Below, piece after piece: positions 35,201 through 50,300 of a stretch of DNA of 64,000 bases. Under the pieces are notes generated by a model. That model searched no databases, had not been told where the DNA came from, and saw only the letters and a list, made by a program, of their open reading frames with translations. Source of the stretch: Cladorhizidae sp. MBARI D1340-BT2 (taxonomy: Eukaryota; Porifera; Demospongiae; Poecilosclerida; Cladorhizidae). Location: NCBI GenBank assembly GCA_028752905.1, contig JAQNBH010000073.1, forward strand, positions 124,001 to 188,000. Reading direction: 5' to 3'. Within the stretch, counting starts at the first letter, position 1; each line of letters opens with the position of its first letter. Both the position numbers and the translations under genes were made by a program.

Positions 35201-37960
35201 CTAGAGCATCTAGTCATTATTCCTGATGAAGGCTAGAGCATCTAGTCATTATTCCTGATGAAGGCTAGAGCATCTAGTCATTATTCCTGATGAAGGCTAG
35301 AGCATCTAGTCATTATTCCTGATGAAGGCTAGAGCATCTAGTCATTATTCCAGATGAAGGTTAGAGCATCTAGTCATTATTCCTTGATGAACACTAGAGC
35401 ATCTAGTCATTATTCCTGATGAAGGCTAGAGCATCTAGTCATTATTCCTGATGAAGGCTAGAGCAACTAGTCATTATTCCTGATGAAGGCTAGAGCATCT
35501 AGTCATTATGCCTGATGAAGGCTAGAACATCTAGTCATTATTCCTGATGAAGGCTAGAGCATCTAGTCATTATTCCAGATGAAGTCTAGTCATTATTCCT
35601 TGATGAAGGTTAGAGCATCTAGTCATTATTACTTGATGAAGGCTGGAGCATCTAGTCATTATTCCTGATGAAGGCTAGAGCATCTAGTCATTATTCCTGA
35701 TGAAGGCTAGAGCATCTAGTCATTATTCCTGATGAAGGCTAGAGCATCTAGTCATTATTCCAGATGAAGGTTAGAGCATCTAGTCATTATTCCTTGATGA
35801 AGGCTAGAGCATCTAGTCTTTATTCCTGATGAAGGCTAGAGCATCTAGTCATTATACCTGATGAAGGCTAGAGCATCTAGTCATTATTCCTGATGATGGC
35901 TAGAGCATCTAGTCATTATTCCTGATGAAGGCTAGAGCATCTAGTCATTATTCCTGATGAAGGCTAGAGCATCTAGTCATTATTCCAGATGAAGGTTAGA
36001 GCATCTAGTCATTATTCCTTGATGAAGGTTAGAGCATCTAGTCATTATTCCTTGATGAAGGCTGGAGCATCTAGTCATTATTCCTGATGAAGGCTAGAGC
36101 ATCTAGTCATTATTCCTGATGAAGGCTAGAGCATCTAGTCATTATTCCAGATGAAGGTTAGAGCATCTAGTCATTATTCCTTGATGAAGGTTAGAGCATC
36201 TAGTCATTATTCCTTGATGAAGGCTGGAGCATCTAGTCATTATTCCTGATGAAGGCTAGAGCATCTAGTCATTATTCCTGATGAAGGCTAGAGCATCTAG
36301 TCATTATTCCTGATGAAGGCTAGAGCATCTAGTCATTATTCCAGATGAAGGTTAGAGCATCTAGTCATTATTCCTTGATGAAGGCTAGAGCATCTAGTCA
36401 TTATTCCTGATGAAGGCTAGAGCATCTAGTCATTATTCCTGATGAAGGCTAGAGCATCTAGTCATTATTCCTGATGAAGGCTAGAGCATCTAGTCATTAT
36501 TCCTGATGAAGGCTAGAGCATCTAGTCATTATTCCTGATGAAGGCTAGAGCATCTAGTCATTATTCCTGATGAAGGCTAGAGCATCTAGTCATTATAGCT
36601 TGATGAACGCTAGAGCATCTAGTCATTATTCCTGATGAAGACTAGAGCATCTAGTCATTATTCCAGATGAAGGTTAGAGCATCTAGTCATTATTCCTGAT
36701 GAAGGTTAGAGCATCTAGTCATTATTCCTGATGAAGGCTAGAGCATCTAGTCATTATTCCTTGATGAAGGCTAGAGCATCTAGTCATTATTCCTGATGAA
36801 GACTAGAGCATCTAGTCATTATTCCTGATGAAGGCTAGAGCATGTAGTCATTATTCCTGATAGTCATTATTCCTGATGAAGGCTAGAGCATCTAGCCATA
36901 TTCCTGATGAAGGCTAGAGCATCTAGTCATATTCCTGATGAAGGCTAGAGCATCTAGTCATATTCCTGACGAAGGCTAAAGCATCTAGTCATTATTCCTG
37001 ATGAAGGCTAGAGCATCTAGTCATTATTCCGGCTAGAGCTTCTAGTCATTATTCCTGATGAAGGCTAGAGCACCTAGTCATTATTCCTGATGAAGGCTGG
37101 AGCATCTAGTCAATATTCCTGAAGAAGGCTAGAGCATCTGGTCATTATTCCTGATGAAGGCTAGAGCATCTAGTCATTATTCCTGATGAAGGCTAGAGCA
37201 TCTAGTCATTATTCCTGATGAAGGCTGGAGCATCTAGTCATTATTCCTGATGAAGGCTAGAGCATCTAGTTGATGAAGGCTAGAGCATTTAGTCATTATT
37301 CCTGATGAAGGCTAGAGAATCTAGTCATTATTCCTGATGAAGGCTAGAGCATCTAATCATTATTATTGATGAAGGCTACAGCATCTAGTCATTATTCCTG
37401 ATGAAGACTAGAGCATCTAGTCATTATTCCTGTTGAAGGCTAGAGCTTCTAGTCATTATTCCTGATGAAGGCTAGAGCACCTAGTCATTATTCCTGATGA
37501 AGGCTGGAGCATCTAGTCAATATTCCTGAAGAAGGCTAGAGCATCTGATCATTATTCCTGATGAAGGCTAGAGCATCTAATCATTATTCATTATTCCTGA
37601 TGAAGGCTAGAGCATCTAGTCATTATTCCTGATGAAGGCTGGAGCATCTAGTCATTATTCCTGATGAAGGCTAGAGCATCTAGTTGATGAAGGCTAGAGC
37701 ATTTAGTCATTATTCCTGATGAAGGCTAGAGCATCTAGTCATTATTCCTGATGAAGGCTAGAGCACCTAGTGATTATTCCTGATGAAGGCTAGAGCATCT
37801 AGTCATTATTCCTGATGAAGGTCAGAGCATCTAGTTATTATTCCTGATGACGGCTAGAGCATCTAGTCATTATTCCTGATGAAGGCTAGAGCATCTATTC
37901 ATTATTCCTGATAGTCATTATTCCTGATGAAGGCTGGAGCATCTAGTCATTATTCCTTGA
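32235..37960. repeat. Direct duplication of a 2,863-bp satellite block, with further copies elsewhere
   Basis: Six landmarks are exactly 2,863 bases apart: GAAGACTA 32333/35196, GTCTAGTC 32721/35584, TATAGCTTGATG 33731/36594, CCGGCTAGAGC 34166/37029, TCTGATCATT 34681/37544 and the GAACACTAG unit. Much of the block also occurs 8,418 bases earlier (GTCTAGTC 24303, TATAGCTTGATG 25313), with one unit fewer after GAACACTAG. A partial copy is seen near 60451. Confidence 0.9.
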
Positions 37961-40900
37961 TGAAGGCTAGAGCATCTAGTCGTTATTCCTAATGAAGGCT
38001 ACAGCATCTAGTCATTATTCCTGATGAAGGCTAGAGCATCTAGTCATTATTCCTGATGAAGGCTAGAGCATCTAGTCATTATTCCTGATGAAGGCTAGAG
38101 CACCTAGTCATTATTCCTGATGAAGGCTGGAGCATCTAGTCAATATTCCTGATGAAGGCTAGAGCATCTAGTCATTATTCCTGATGAAGGCTAGAGCATC
38201 TAGTCATTATTCCTGATGAAGGCTAGAGCATCTAGTCATTATTCCTGATAGTCATTATTCCTGATGAAGGCTAGAGCATCTAGTTAATGAAGGCTAGAGC
38301 ATTTAGTCATTATTCCTGATGAAGGTTAGAGCATCTAGTCATTATTCCTGATGAATGCTAGAGCATCTAGTCATTATTCCTGATAGTCATTATTCCTGAT
38401 GAAGGCTAGAGCATCTAGTTGATGAAGGCTAGAGAATCTAGTCATTATTCCTGATGAAGGCTAGAGCATCTAGTCATTATTCCTGATGAAGGCTAGAGCA
38501 TCTAGTCATTATTCCTGATAGTCATTATTCCTGATGAAGGCTAGAGCATCTAGTTGATGAAGGCTAAAGCATCTAGTCATTATTCCTGATGAAGGCTAGA
38601 GCATCTAGTCATTATTCCTGATGAAGGCTAGAGCATCTAGTTGATGAAGGCTAGAGCATTTAGTCATTATTCCTGATGAATGCTAGTGCACCTAGTGATT
38701 ATTCCTGATGAAGGCTAGTGCACCTAGTGATTATTCCTGATGAAGGCTAGAGCATCTAGTCATTATTCCTGATGAAGGTCAGAGCATCTTGTTATTATTC
38801 CTCATGACGGCTAGAGCATCTAGTCATTATTCCTGATGAAGGCTAGAGCATCTAGTCATTATTCCTGATAGTCATTATTCCTGATGAAGGATAGAGCATC
38901 TAGTCATTATTCCTTGATGAAGGCTAGAGCATCTAGTCATTATTCCAGATGAAGGTTAGAGCATCTAGTCATTATTCCTAATGAAGGCTAGTGCACCTAG
39001 TGATTATTCCTGATGAAGGCTAGAGCATCTAGTCATTATTCCTGATGAAGGTCAGAGCATCTAGTCATTATTCCTGATGAAGGCTAGAGCATCTGTCATT
39101 ATTCCTGATAGTCATTATTCTTGATGAAGGCTGGAGCATCTAGTCATTATTCCTTGATGAAGGATAGAGCATCTAGTCATTATTCCTTGATGAAGGTTAG
39201 AGCATCTAGTCATTATACCTTGATGAAGGCTAGAGCATCTAGTCATTATTCCTTGATGAAGGCTAGAGCATCTAGTCATTATTCCTTGATGAAGGCTAGA
39301 GCATCTAGTCATTATTCCTTGATGAAGGCTAGAGCATCTAGTCATTATTCCTGATGAAGACTAGAGCATCTAGTCATTATTCCAGATGAAGGTTAGAGCA
39401 TCTAGTCATTATTCCTGATGAAGGTTAGAGCATCTAGTCATTATTCCTTGATGAAGGCTAGAGCATCTAGTCATTATTCCTTGATGAAGGCTAGATCATC
39501 TAGTCATTATTCCTGATGAAGACTAGAGCATCTAGTCATTATTCCAGATGAAGGTTAGAGCATCTAGTCATTATTCCTGATGAAGGTTAGAGCATCTAGT
39601 CATTATTCCTGATGAAGGTTAGAGCATCTAGTCATTATTCCTGATGAAGGCTAGAGCATCTAGTCATTATTCCTTGATGAACGCTAGAGCATCTAGTCAT
39701 TATTCCTGATGAAGACTAGAGCATCTAGTCATTATTCCAGATGAAGGTTAGAGCATCTAGTCATTATTCCTGATGAAGGTTAGAGCATCTAGTCATTATT
39801 CCTGATGAAGGCTAGAGCATCTAGTCATTATTCCTGATGAAGACTAGAGCATCTAGTCATTATTCCAGATGAAGGTTAGAGCATCTAGTCATTATTCCTG
39901 ATGAAGGTTAGAGCATTTAGTCATTATTCCTGATGAAGGCTAGAGCATCTAGTCATTATTCCTTGATGAAGGCTAGAGCATCTAGTCATTATTCCTGATG
40001 AAGACTAGAGCATCTAGTCATTATTCCAGATGAAGGTTAGAGCATCTAGTCATTATTCCTGATGAAGGTTAGAGCATCTAGTCATTATTCCTGATGAAGG
40101 CTAGAGCATCTAGTCATTATTTCTGATGTAGACTAGAGCATCTAGTCATTATTCCAGATGAAGGTTAGAGCATCTAGTCATTATTCCTGATGAAGGTTAG
40201 AGCATCTAGTCATTATTCCTGATGAAGGCTAGAGCATCTAGTCATTATTCCAGATAAAGGTTAGAGCATCTAGTCATTATTCCTTGATGAAGGCTAGAGC
40301 ATCTAGTCATTATTCCTGATGAAGACTAGACCATCTAGTCATTATTCCAGATGAAGGTTAGAGCATCTAGTCATTATTCCTGATGAAGGTTAGAGCATCT
40401 AGTCATTATTCCTGATGAAGGCTAGAGCATCTAGTCATTATTCCTGATGAAGACTAGAGCATCTAGTCATTATTCCAGATGAAGGTTAGAGCATCTAGTC
40501 ATTATTCCTGATGAAGGCTAGAGCATCTAGTCATTATTCATTATTCCTGATGAAGGCTAGAGCATCTAGTCATTATTCATTATTCCTGATGAAGGCTAGA
40601 GCATCTAGTCATTATTCCTGATGAAGGTTGGAGCATCTAGTCATTATTACTGATGAAGGCTAGAGCATCTAGTTGATGAAGGCTAGAGCATTTAGTCATT
40701 ATTCCTGATGAAGGCTAGAGCATCTAGTCATTATTCCTGATGAAGGCTAGAGCACCTAGTGATTATTCCTGATGAAGGCTAGAGCATCTAGTCATTATTC
40801 CTGATGAAGGTCAGAGCATCTAGTTATTATTCCTGATGACGGCTAGAGCATCTAGTCATTATTCCTGATGAAGGCTAGAGCATCTATTCATTATTCCTGA

Positions 40901-43900
40901 TAGTCATTATTCCTGATGAAGGCTGGAGCATCTAGTCATTATTCCTTGATGAAGGCTAGAGCATCTAGTCGTTATTCCTGATGAAGGCTACAGCATCTAG
41001 TCATTATTCCTGATGAAGGCTAGAGCATCTAGTCATTATTCCTGATGAAGGCTAGAGCATCTAGTCATTATTCCTGATGAAGGCTAGAGCACCTAGTCAT
41101 TATTCCTGATGAAGGCTGGAGCATCTAGTCAATATTCCTGATGAAGGCTAGAGCATCTAGTCATTATTCTTGATGAAGGCTAGAGCATCTAGTCATTATT
41201 CCTGATGAAGGCTAGAGCATCTAGTCATTATTCCTGATAGTCATTATTCCTGATGAAGGCTAGAGCATCTAGTTAATGAAGGCTAGAGCATTTAGTCATT
41301 ATTCCTGATGAAGGTTAGAGCATCTAGTCATTATTCCTGATGAATGCTAGAGCATCTAGTCATTATTCCTGATAGTCATTATTCCTGATGAAGGCTAGAG
41401 CATCTAGTTGATGAAGGCTAGAGAATCTAGTCATTATTCCTGATGAAGGCTAGAGCATCTAGTCATTATTCCTGATGAAGGCTAGAGCATCTAGTCATTA
41501 TTCCTGATAGTCCTTATTCCTGATGAAGGCTAGAGTATCTAGTTGATGAAGGCTAGAGCATCTAGTCATTATTCCTGATGAAGGCTAGAGCATCTAGTCA
41601 TTATTCCTGATGAAGGCTAGAGCATCTAGTCATTATTCCTGATAGTCATTATTCCTGATGAAGGCTAGAGCATCTAGTTGATGAAGGCTAGAGCATTTAG
41701 TCATTATTCCTGATGAATGCTAGTGCACCTAGTGATTATTCCTGATGAAGGCTAGTGCACCTAGTGATTATTCCTGATGAAGGCTAGAGCATCTAGTCAT
41801 TATTCCTGATGAAGGTCAGAGCATCTAGTTATTATTCCTCATGACGGCTAGAGCATCTAGTCATTATTCCTGATGAAGGCTAGAGCATCTATTCATTATT
41901 CCTGATAGTCATTATTCCTGATGAAGGATAGAGCATCTAGTCATTATTCCTTGATGAAGGCTAGAGCATCTAGTCATTATTCCAGATGAAGGTTAGAGCA
42001 TCTAGTCATTATTCCTGATGAAGGCTAGTGCACCTAGTGATTATTCCTGATGAAGGCTAGAGCATCTAGTCATTATTCCTGATGAAGGTCAGAGCATCTA
42101 GTCATTATTCCTGATGAAGGCTAGAGCATCTGTCATTATTCCTGATAGTCATTATTCTTGATGAAGGCTGGAGCATCTAGTCATTATTCCTTGATGAAGG
42201 ATAGAGCATCTAGTCATTATTCCTTGATGAAGGTTAGAGCATCTAGTCATTATTCCTTGATGAAGGCTAGAGCATCTAGTCATTATTCCTTGATGAAGGC
42301 TAGAGCATCTAGTCATTATTCCTTGATGAAGGCTAGAGCATCTAGTCATTATTCCTTGATGAAGGCTAGAGCATCTAGTCATTATTCCTGATGAAGACTA
42401 GAGCATCTAGTCATTATTCCAGATGAAGGTTAGAGCATCTAGTCATTATTCCTGATGAAGGTTAGAGCATCTAGTCATTATTCCTTGATGAAGGCTAGAG
42501 CATCTAGTCATTATTCCTTGATGAAGGCTAGAGCATCTAGTCATTATTCCTGATGAAGACTAGAGCATCTAGTCATTATTCCAGATGAAGGTTAGAGCAT
42601 CTAGTCATTATTCCTGATGAAGGTTAGAGCATCTAGTCATTATTCCTGATGAAGGTTAGAGCATCTAGTCATTATTCCTGATGAAGGCTAGAGCATCTAG
42701 TCATTATTCCTTGATGAACGCTAGAGCATCTAGTCATTATTCCTGATGAAGACTAGAGCATCTAGTCATTATTCCAGATGAAGGTTAGAGCATCTAGTCA
42801 TTATTCCTGATGAAGGTTAGAGCATCTAGTCATTATTCCTGATGAAGGCTAGAGCATCTAGTCATTATTCCTGATGAAGACTAGAGCATCTAGTCATTAT
42901 TCCAGATGAAGGTTAGAGCATCTAGTCATTATTCCTGATGAAGACTAGAGCATCTAGTCATTATTCCAGATGAAGGTTAGAGCATCTAGTCATTATTCCT
43001 GATGAAGGTTAGAGCATCTAGTCATTATTCCTGATGAAGGCTAGAGCATCTAGTCATTATTCCTGATGAAGACTAGAGCATCTAGTCATTATTCCAGATG
43101 AAGGTTAGAGCATCTAGTCATTATTCCTGATGAAGGTTAGAGCATCTAGTCATTATTCCTTGATGAAGGCTAGAGCATCTAGTCATTATTCCTTGATGAA
43201 GGCTAGAGCATCTAGTCATTATTCCTGATGAAGACTAGAGCATCTAGTCATTATTCCAGATGAAGGTTAGAGCATCTAGTCATTATTCCTGATGAAGGTT
43301 AGAGCATCTAGTCATTATTCCTGATGAAGGTTAGAGCATCTAGTCATTATTCCTGATGAAGGCTAGAGCATCTAGTCATTATTCCTTGATGAACGCTAGA
43401 GCATCTAGTCATTATTCCTGATGAAGACTAGAGCATCTAGTCATTATTCCAGATGAAGGTTAGAGCATCTAGTCATTATTCCTGATGAAGGTTAGAGCAT
43501 CTAGTCATTATTCCTGATGAAGGCTAGAGCATCTAGTCATTATTCCTGATGAAGACTAGAGCATCTAGTCATTATTCCAGATGAAGGTTAGAGCATCTAG
43601 TCATTATTCCTGATGAAGACTAGAGCATCTAGTCATTATTCCAGATGAAGGTTAGAGCATCTAGTCATTATTCCTGATGAAGGTTAGAGCATCTAGTCAT
43701 TATTCCTGATGAAGGCTAGAGCATCTAGTCATTATTCCTGATGAAGACTAGAGCATCTAGTCATTATTCCAGATGAAGGTTAGAGCATCTAGTCATTATT
43801 CCTGATAAAGGTTAGAGCATTTAGTAATTATTCCTGATGAAGGCTAGAGCATCTAGTCATTATTCCTTGATGAAGGCTAGAGCATCTAGTCATTATTCCT

Positions 43901-46900
43901 GATGAAGACTAGAGCATCTAGTCATTATTCCAGATGAAGGTTAGAGCATCTAGTCATTATTCCTGATGAAGGTTAGAGCATCTAGTCATTATTCCTGATG
44001 AAGGCTAGAGCATCTAGTCATTATTCTTGATGAAGACTAGAGCATCTAGTCATTATTCCAGATGAAGGTTAGAGCATCTAGTCATTATTCCTGATGAAGG
44101 TTAGAGCATCTAGTCATTATTCCTGATGAAGGCTAGAGCATCTAGTCATTATTCCAGATAAAGGTTAGAGCATCTAGTCATTATTCCTTGATGAAGGCTA
44201 GAGCATCTAGTCATTATTCCTGATGAAGACTAGACCATCTAGTCATTATTCCAGATGAAGGTTAGAGCATCTAGTCATTATTCCTGATGAAGGTTAGAGC
44301 ATCTAGTCATTATTCCTGATGAAGGCTAGAGCATCTAGTCATTATTCCTGATGAAGACTAGAGCATCTAGTCATTATTCCAGATGAAGGTTAGAGCATCT
44401 AGTCATTATTCCTGATGAAGGCTAGAGCATCTAGTCATTATTCATTATTCCTGATGAAGGCTAGAGCATCTAGTCATTATTCATTATTCCTGATGAAGGC
44501 TAGAGCATCTAGTCATTATTCCTGATGAAGGCTGGAGCATCTAGTCATTATTCCTGATGAAGGCTAGAGCATCTAGTTGATGAAGGCTAGAGCATTTAGT
44601 CATTATTCCTGATGAAGGCTAGAGCATCTAGTCATTATTCCTGATGAAGGCTAGAGCACCTAGTGATTATTCCTGATGAAGGCTAGAGCATCTAGTCATT
44701 ATTCCTGATGAAGGTCAGAGCATCTAGTTATTATTCCTGATGACGGCTAGAGCATCTAGTCATTATTCCTGATGAAGGCTAGAGCATCTAGTCATTATTC
44801 CTGATAGTCATTATTCCTGATGAAGGCTGGAGCATCTAGTCATTATTCCTTGATGAAGGCTAGAGCATCTAGTCGTTATTCCTGATGAAGGCTACAGCAT
44901 CTAGTCATTATTCCTGATGAAGGCTAGAGCATCTAGTCAATATTCCTGATGAAGGCTAGAGCATCTAGTCATTATTCCTGATGAAGGCTAGAGCACCTAG
45001 TCATTATTCCTGATGAAGGCTGGAGCATCTAGTCAATATTCCTGATGAAGGCTAGAGCATCTAGTCATTATTCTTGATGAAGGCTAGAGCATCTAGTCAT
45101 TATTCCTGATGAAGGCTAGAGCATCTAGTCATTATTCCTGATAGTCATTATTCCTGATGAAGGCTAGAGCATCTAGTTAATGAAGGCTAGAGCATTTAGT
45201 CATTATTCCTGATGAAGGTTAGAGCATCTAGTCATTATTCCTGATGAATGCTAGAGCATCTAGTCATTATTCCTGATAGTCATTATTCCTGATGAAGGCT
45301 AGAGCATCTAGTTGATGAAGGCTAGAGAATCTAGTCATTATTCCTGATGAAGGCTAGAGCATCTAGTCATTATTCCTGATGAAGGCTAGAGCATCTAGTC
45401 ATTATTCCTGATAGTCATTATTCCTGATGAAGGCTAGAGCATCTAGTTGATGAAGGCTAGAGCATCTAGTCATTATTCCTGATGAAGGCTAGAGCATCTA
45501 GTCATTATTCCTGATGAAGGCTAGAGCATCTAGTCATTATTCCTGATAGTCATTATTCCTGATGAAGGCTAGAGCATCTAGTTGATGAAGGCTAGAGCAT
45601 TTAGTCATTATTCCTGATGAATGCTAGTGCACCTAGTGATTATTCCTGATGAAGGCTAGTGCACCTAGTGATTATTCCTGATGAAGGCTAGAGCATCTAG
45701 TCATAATTCCTGATGAAGGTCAGAGCATCTAGTTATTATTCCTCATGACGGCTAGAGCATTTAGTCATTATTCCTGATGAAGGCTAGAGCATCTAGTCAT
45801 TATTCCTGATAGTCATTATTCCTGATGAAGGATAGAGCATCTAGTCATTATTCCTTGATGAAGGCTAGAGCATCTAGTCATTATTCCAGATGAAGGTTAG
45901 AGCATCTAGTCATTATTCCTGATGAAGGCTAGTGCACCTAGTGATTATTCCTGATGAAGGCTAGAGCATCTAGTCATTATTCCTGATGAAGGTCAGAGCA
46001 TCTAGTCATTATTCCTGATGAAGGCTAGAGCATCTCTCATTATTCCTGATAGTCATTATTCTTGATGAAGGCTGGAGCATCTAGTCATTATTCCTTGATG
46101 AAGGATAGAGCATCTAGTCATTATTCCTTGATGAAGGTTAGAGCATCTAGTCATTATTCCTTGATGAAGGCTAGAGCATCTAGTCATTATTCCTTGATGA
46201 AGGCTAGAGCATCTAGTCATTATTCCTTGATGAAGGCTAGAGCATCTAGTCATTATTCCTTGATGAAGGCTAGAGCATCTAGTCATTATTCCTGATGAAG
46301 ACTAGAGCATCTAGTCATTATTCCAGATGAAGGTTAGAGCATCTAGTCATTATTCCTGATGAAGGTTAGAGCATCTAGTCATTATTCCTTGATGAAGGCT
46401 AGAGCATCTAGTCATTATTCCTTGATGAAGGCTAGAGCATCTAGTCATTATTCCTGATGAAGACTAGAGCATCTAGTCATTATTCCAGATGAAGGTTAGA
46501 GCATCTAGTCATTATTCTTGATGAAGGCTAGAGCATCTAGTTGATGAAGGCTAGAGCATTTAGTCATTATTCCTGATGAAGGCTAGAGCATCTAGTCATT
46601 ATTCCTGATGAAGGCTACAGCACCTAGTGATTATTCCTGATGAAGGCTAGAGCATCTAGTCATTATTCCTGATGAAGGTCAGAGCATCTAGTTATTATTC
46701 CTGATGACGGCTAGAGCATCTAGTCATTATTCCTGATGAAGGCTAGAGCATCTATTCATTATTCCTGATAGTCATTATTCCTGATGAAGGCTGGAGCATC
46801 TAGTCATTATTCCTTGATGAAGGCTAGAGCATCTAGTCGTTATTCCTGATGAAGGCTACAGCATCTAGTCATTATTCCTGATGAAGGCTAGAGCATCTAG

Positions 46901-47309
46901 TCATTATTCCTGATGAAGGCTAGAGCATCTAGTCATTATTCCTGATGAAGGCTAGAGCACCTAGTCATTATTCCTGATGAAGGCTGGAGCATCTAGTCAA
47001 TATTCCTGATGAAGGCTAGAGCATCTAGTCATTATTCTTGATGAAGGCTAGAGCATCTAGTCATTATTCCTGATGAAGGCTAGAGCATCTAGTCATTATT
47101 CCTGATAGTCATTATTCCTGATGAAGGCTAGAGCATCTAGTTAATGAAGGCTAGAGCATTTAGTCATTATTCCTGATGAAGGTTAGAGCATCTAGTCATT
47201 ATTCCTGATGAATGCTAGAGCATAGTCATTATTCCTGATGAAGGCTAGAGCATCTAGTTGATGAAGGCTAGAGAATCTAGTCATTATTCCTGATGAAGGC
47301 TAGAGCATC

Positions 47310-50300
47310 TAGTCATTATTCCTGATGAAGGCTAGAGCATCTAGTCATTATTCCTGATAGTCATTATTCCTGATGAAGGCTAGAGCATCTAGTTGATGAA
47401 GGCTAGAGCATCTAGTCATTATTCCTGATGAAGGCTAGAGCATCTAGTCATTATTCCTGATGAAGGCTAGAGCATCTAGTCATTATTCCTGATAGTCATT
47501 ATTCCTGATGAAGGCTAGAGCATCTAGTTGATGAAGGCTAGAGCATTTAGTCATTATTCCTGATGAATGCTAGTGCACCTAGTGATTATTCCTGATGAAG
47601 GCTAGTGCACCTAGTGATTATTCCTGATGAAGGCTAGAGCATCTAGTCATTATTCCTGATGAAGGTCAGAGCATCTAGTTATTATTCCTCATGACGGCTA
47701 GAGCATCTAGTCATTATTCCTGATGAAGGCTAGAGCATCTATTCATTATTCCTGATAGTCATTATTCCTGATGAAGGATAGAGCATCTAGTCATTATTCC
47801 TTGATGAAGGCTAGAGCATCTAGTCATTATTCCAGATGAAGGTTAGAGCATCTAGTCATTATTCCTGATGAAGGCTAGTGCACCTAGTGATTATTCCTGA
47901 TGAAGGCTAGAGCATCTAGTCATTATTCCTGATGAAGGTCAGAGCATCTAGTCATTATTCCTGATGAAGGCTAGAGCATCTGTCATTATTCCTGATAGTC
48001 ATTATTCTTGATGAAGGCTGGAGCATCTAGTCATTATTCCTTGATGAAGGATAGAGCATCTAGTCATTATTCCTTGATGAAGGTTAGAGCATCTAGTCAT
48101 TATTCCTTGATGAAGGCTAGAGCATCTAGTCATTATTCCTTGATGAAGGCTAGAGCATCTAGTCATTATTCCTTGATGAAGGCTAGAGCATCTAGTCATT
48201 ATTCCTTGATGAAGGCTAGAGCATCTAGTCATTATTCCTGATGAAGACTAGAGCATCTAGTCATTATTCCAGATGAAGGTTAGAGCATCTAGTCATTATT
48301 CCTGATGAAGGTTAGAGCATCTAGTCATTATTCCTTGATGAAGGCTAGAGCATCTAGTCATTATTCCTTGATGAAGGCTAGAGCATCTAGTCATTATTCC
48401 TGATGAAGACTAGAGCATCTAGTCATTATTCCAGATGAAGGTTAGAGCATCTAGTCATTATTCCTGATGAAGGTTAGAGCATCTAGTCATTATTCCTGAT
48501 GAAGGTTAGAGCATCTAGTCATTATTCCTGATGAAGGCTAGAGCATCTAGTCATTATTCCTTGATGAACGCTAGAGCATCTAGTCATTATTCCTGATGAA
48601 GACTAGAGCATCTAGTCATTATTCCAGATGAAGGTTAGAGCATCTAGTCATTATTCCTGATGAAGGTTAGAGCATCTAGTCATTATTCCTGATGAAGGCT
48701 AGAGCATCTAGTCATTATTCCTGATGAAGACTAGAGCATCTAGTCATTATTCCAGATGAAGGTTAGAGCATCTAGTCATTATTCCTGATGAAGACTAGAG
48801 CATCTAGTCATTATTCCAGATGAAGGTTAGAGCATCTAGTCATTATTCCTGATGAAGGTTAGAGCATCTAGTCATTATTCCTGATGAAGGCTAGAGCATC
48901 TAGTCATTATTCCTGATGAAGACTAGAGCATCTAGTCATTATTCCAGATGAAGGTTAGAGCATCTAGTCATTATTCCTGATAAAGGTTAGAGCATTTAGT
49001 CATTATTCCTGATGAAGGCTAGAGCATCTAGTCATTATTCCTTGATGAAGGCTAGAGCATCTAGTCATTATTCCTGATGAAGACTAGAGCATCTAGTCAT
49101 TATTCCAGATGAAGGTTAGAGCATCTAGTCATTATTCCTGATGAAGGTTAGAGCATCTAGTCATTATTCCTGATGAAGGCTAGAGCATCTAGTCATTATT
49201 CCTGATGAAGACTAGAGCATCTAGTCATTATTCCAGATGAAGGTTAGAGCATCTAGTCATTATTCCTGATGAAGGTTAGAGCATCTAGTCATTATTCCTG
49301 ATGAAGGCTAGAGCATCTAGTCATTATTCCAGATAAAGGTTAGAGCATCTAGTCATTATTCCTTGATGAAGGCTAGAGCATCTAGTCATTATTCCTGATG
49401 AAGGCTAGAGCATCTAGTCATTATTCCTGATAGTCATTATTCCTGATGAAGGCTAGAGCATCTAGTTGATGAAGGCTAGAGCATCTAGTCATTATTCCTG
49501 ATGAAGGCTAGAGCATCTAGTCATTATTCCTGATGAAGGCTAGAGCATCTAGTCATTATTCCTGATAGTCATTATTCCTGATGAAGGCTAGAGCATCTAG
49601 TTGATGAAGGCTAGAGCATTTAGTCATTATTCCTGATGAATGCTAGTGCACCTAGTGATTATTCCTGATGAAGGCTAGTGCACCTAGTGATTATTCCTGA
49701 TGAAGGCTAGAGCATCTAGTCATTATTCCTGATGAAGGTCAGAGCATCTAGTTATTATTCCTCATGACGGCTAGAGCATCTAGTCATTATTCCTGATGAA
49801 GGCTAGAGCATCTATTCATTATTCCTGATAGTCATTATTCCTGATGAAGGATAGAGCATCTAGTCATTATTCCTTGATGAAGGCTAGAGCATCTAGTCAT
49901 TATTCCAGATGAAGGTTAGAGCATCTAGTCATTATTCCTGATGAAGGCTAGTGCACCTAGTGATTATTCCTGATGAAGGCTAGAGCATCTAGTCATTATT
50001 CCTGATGAAGGTCAGAGCATCTAGTCATTATTCCTGATGAAGGCTAGAGCATCTGTCATTATTCCTGATAGTCATTATTCTTGATGAAGGCTGGAGCATC
50101 TAGTCATTATTCCTTGATGAAGGATAGAGCATCTAGTCATTATTCCTTGATGAAGGTTAGAGCATCTAGTCATTATTCCTTGATGAAGGCTAGAGCATCT
50201 AGTCATTATTCCTTGATGAAGGCTAGAGCATCTAGTCATTATTCCTTGATGAAGGCTAGAGCATCTAGTCATTATTCCTTGATGAAGGCTAGAGCATCTA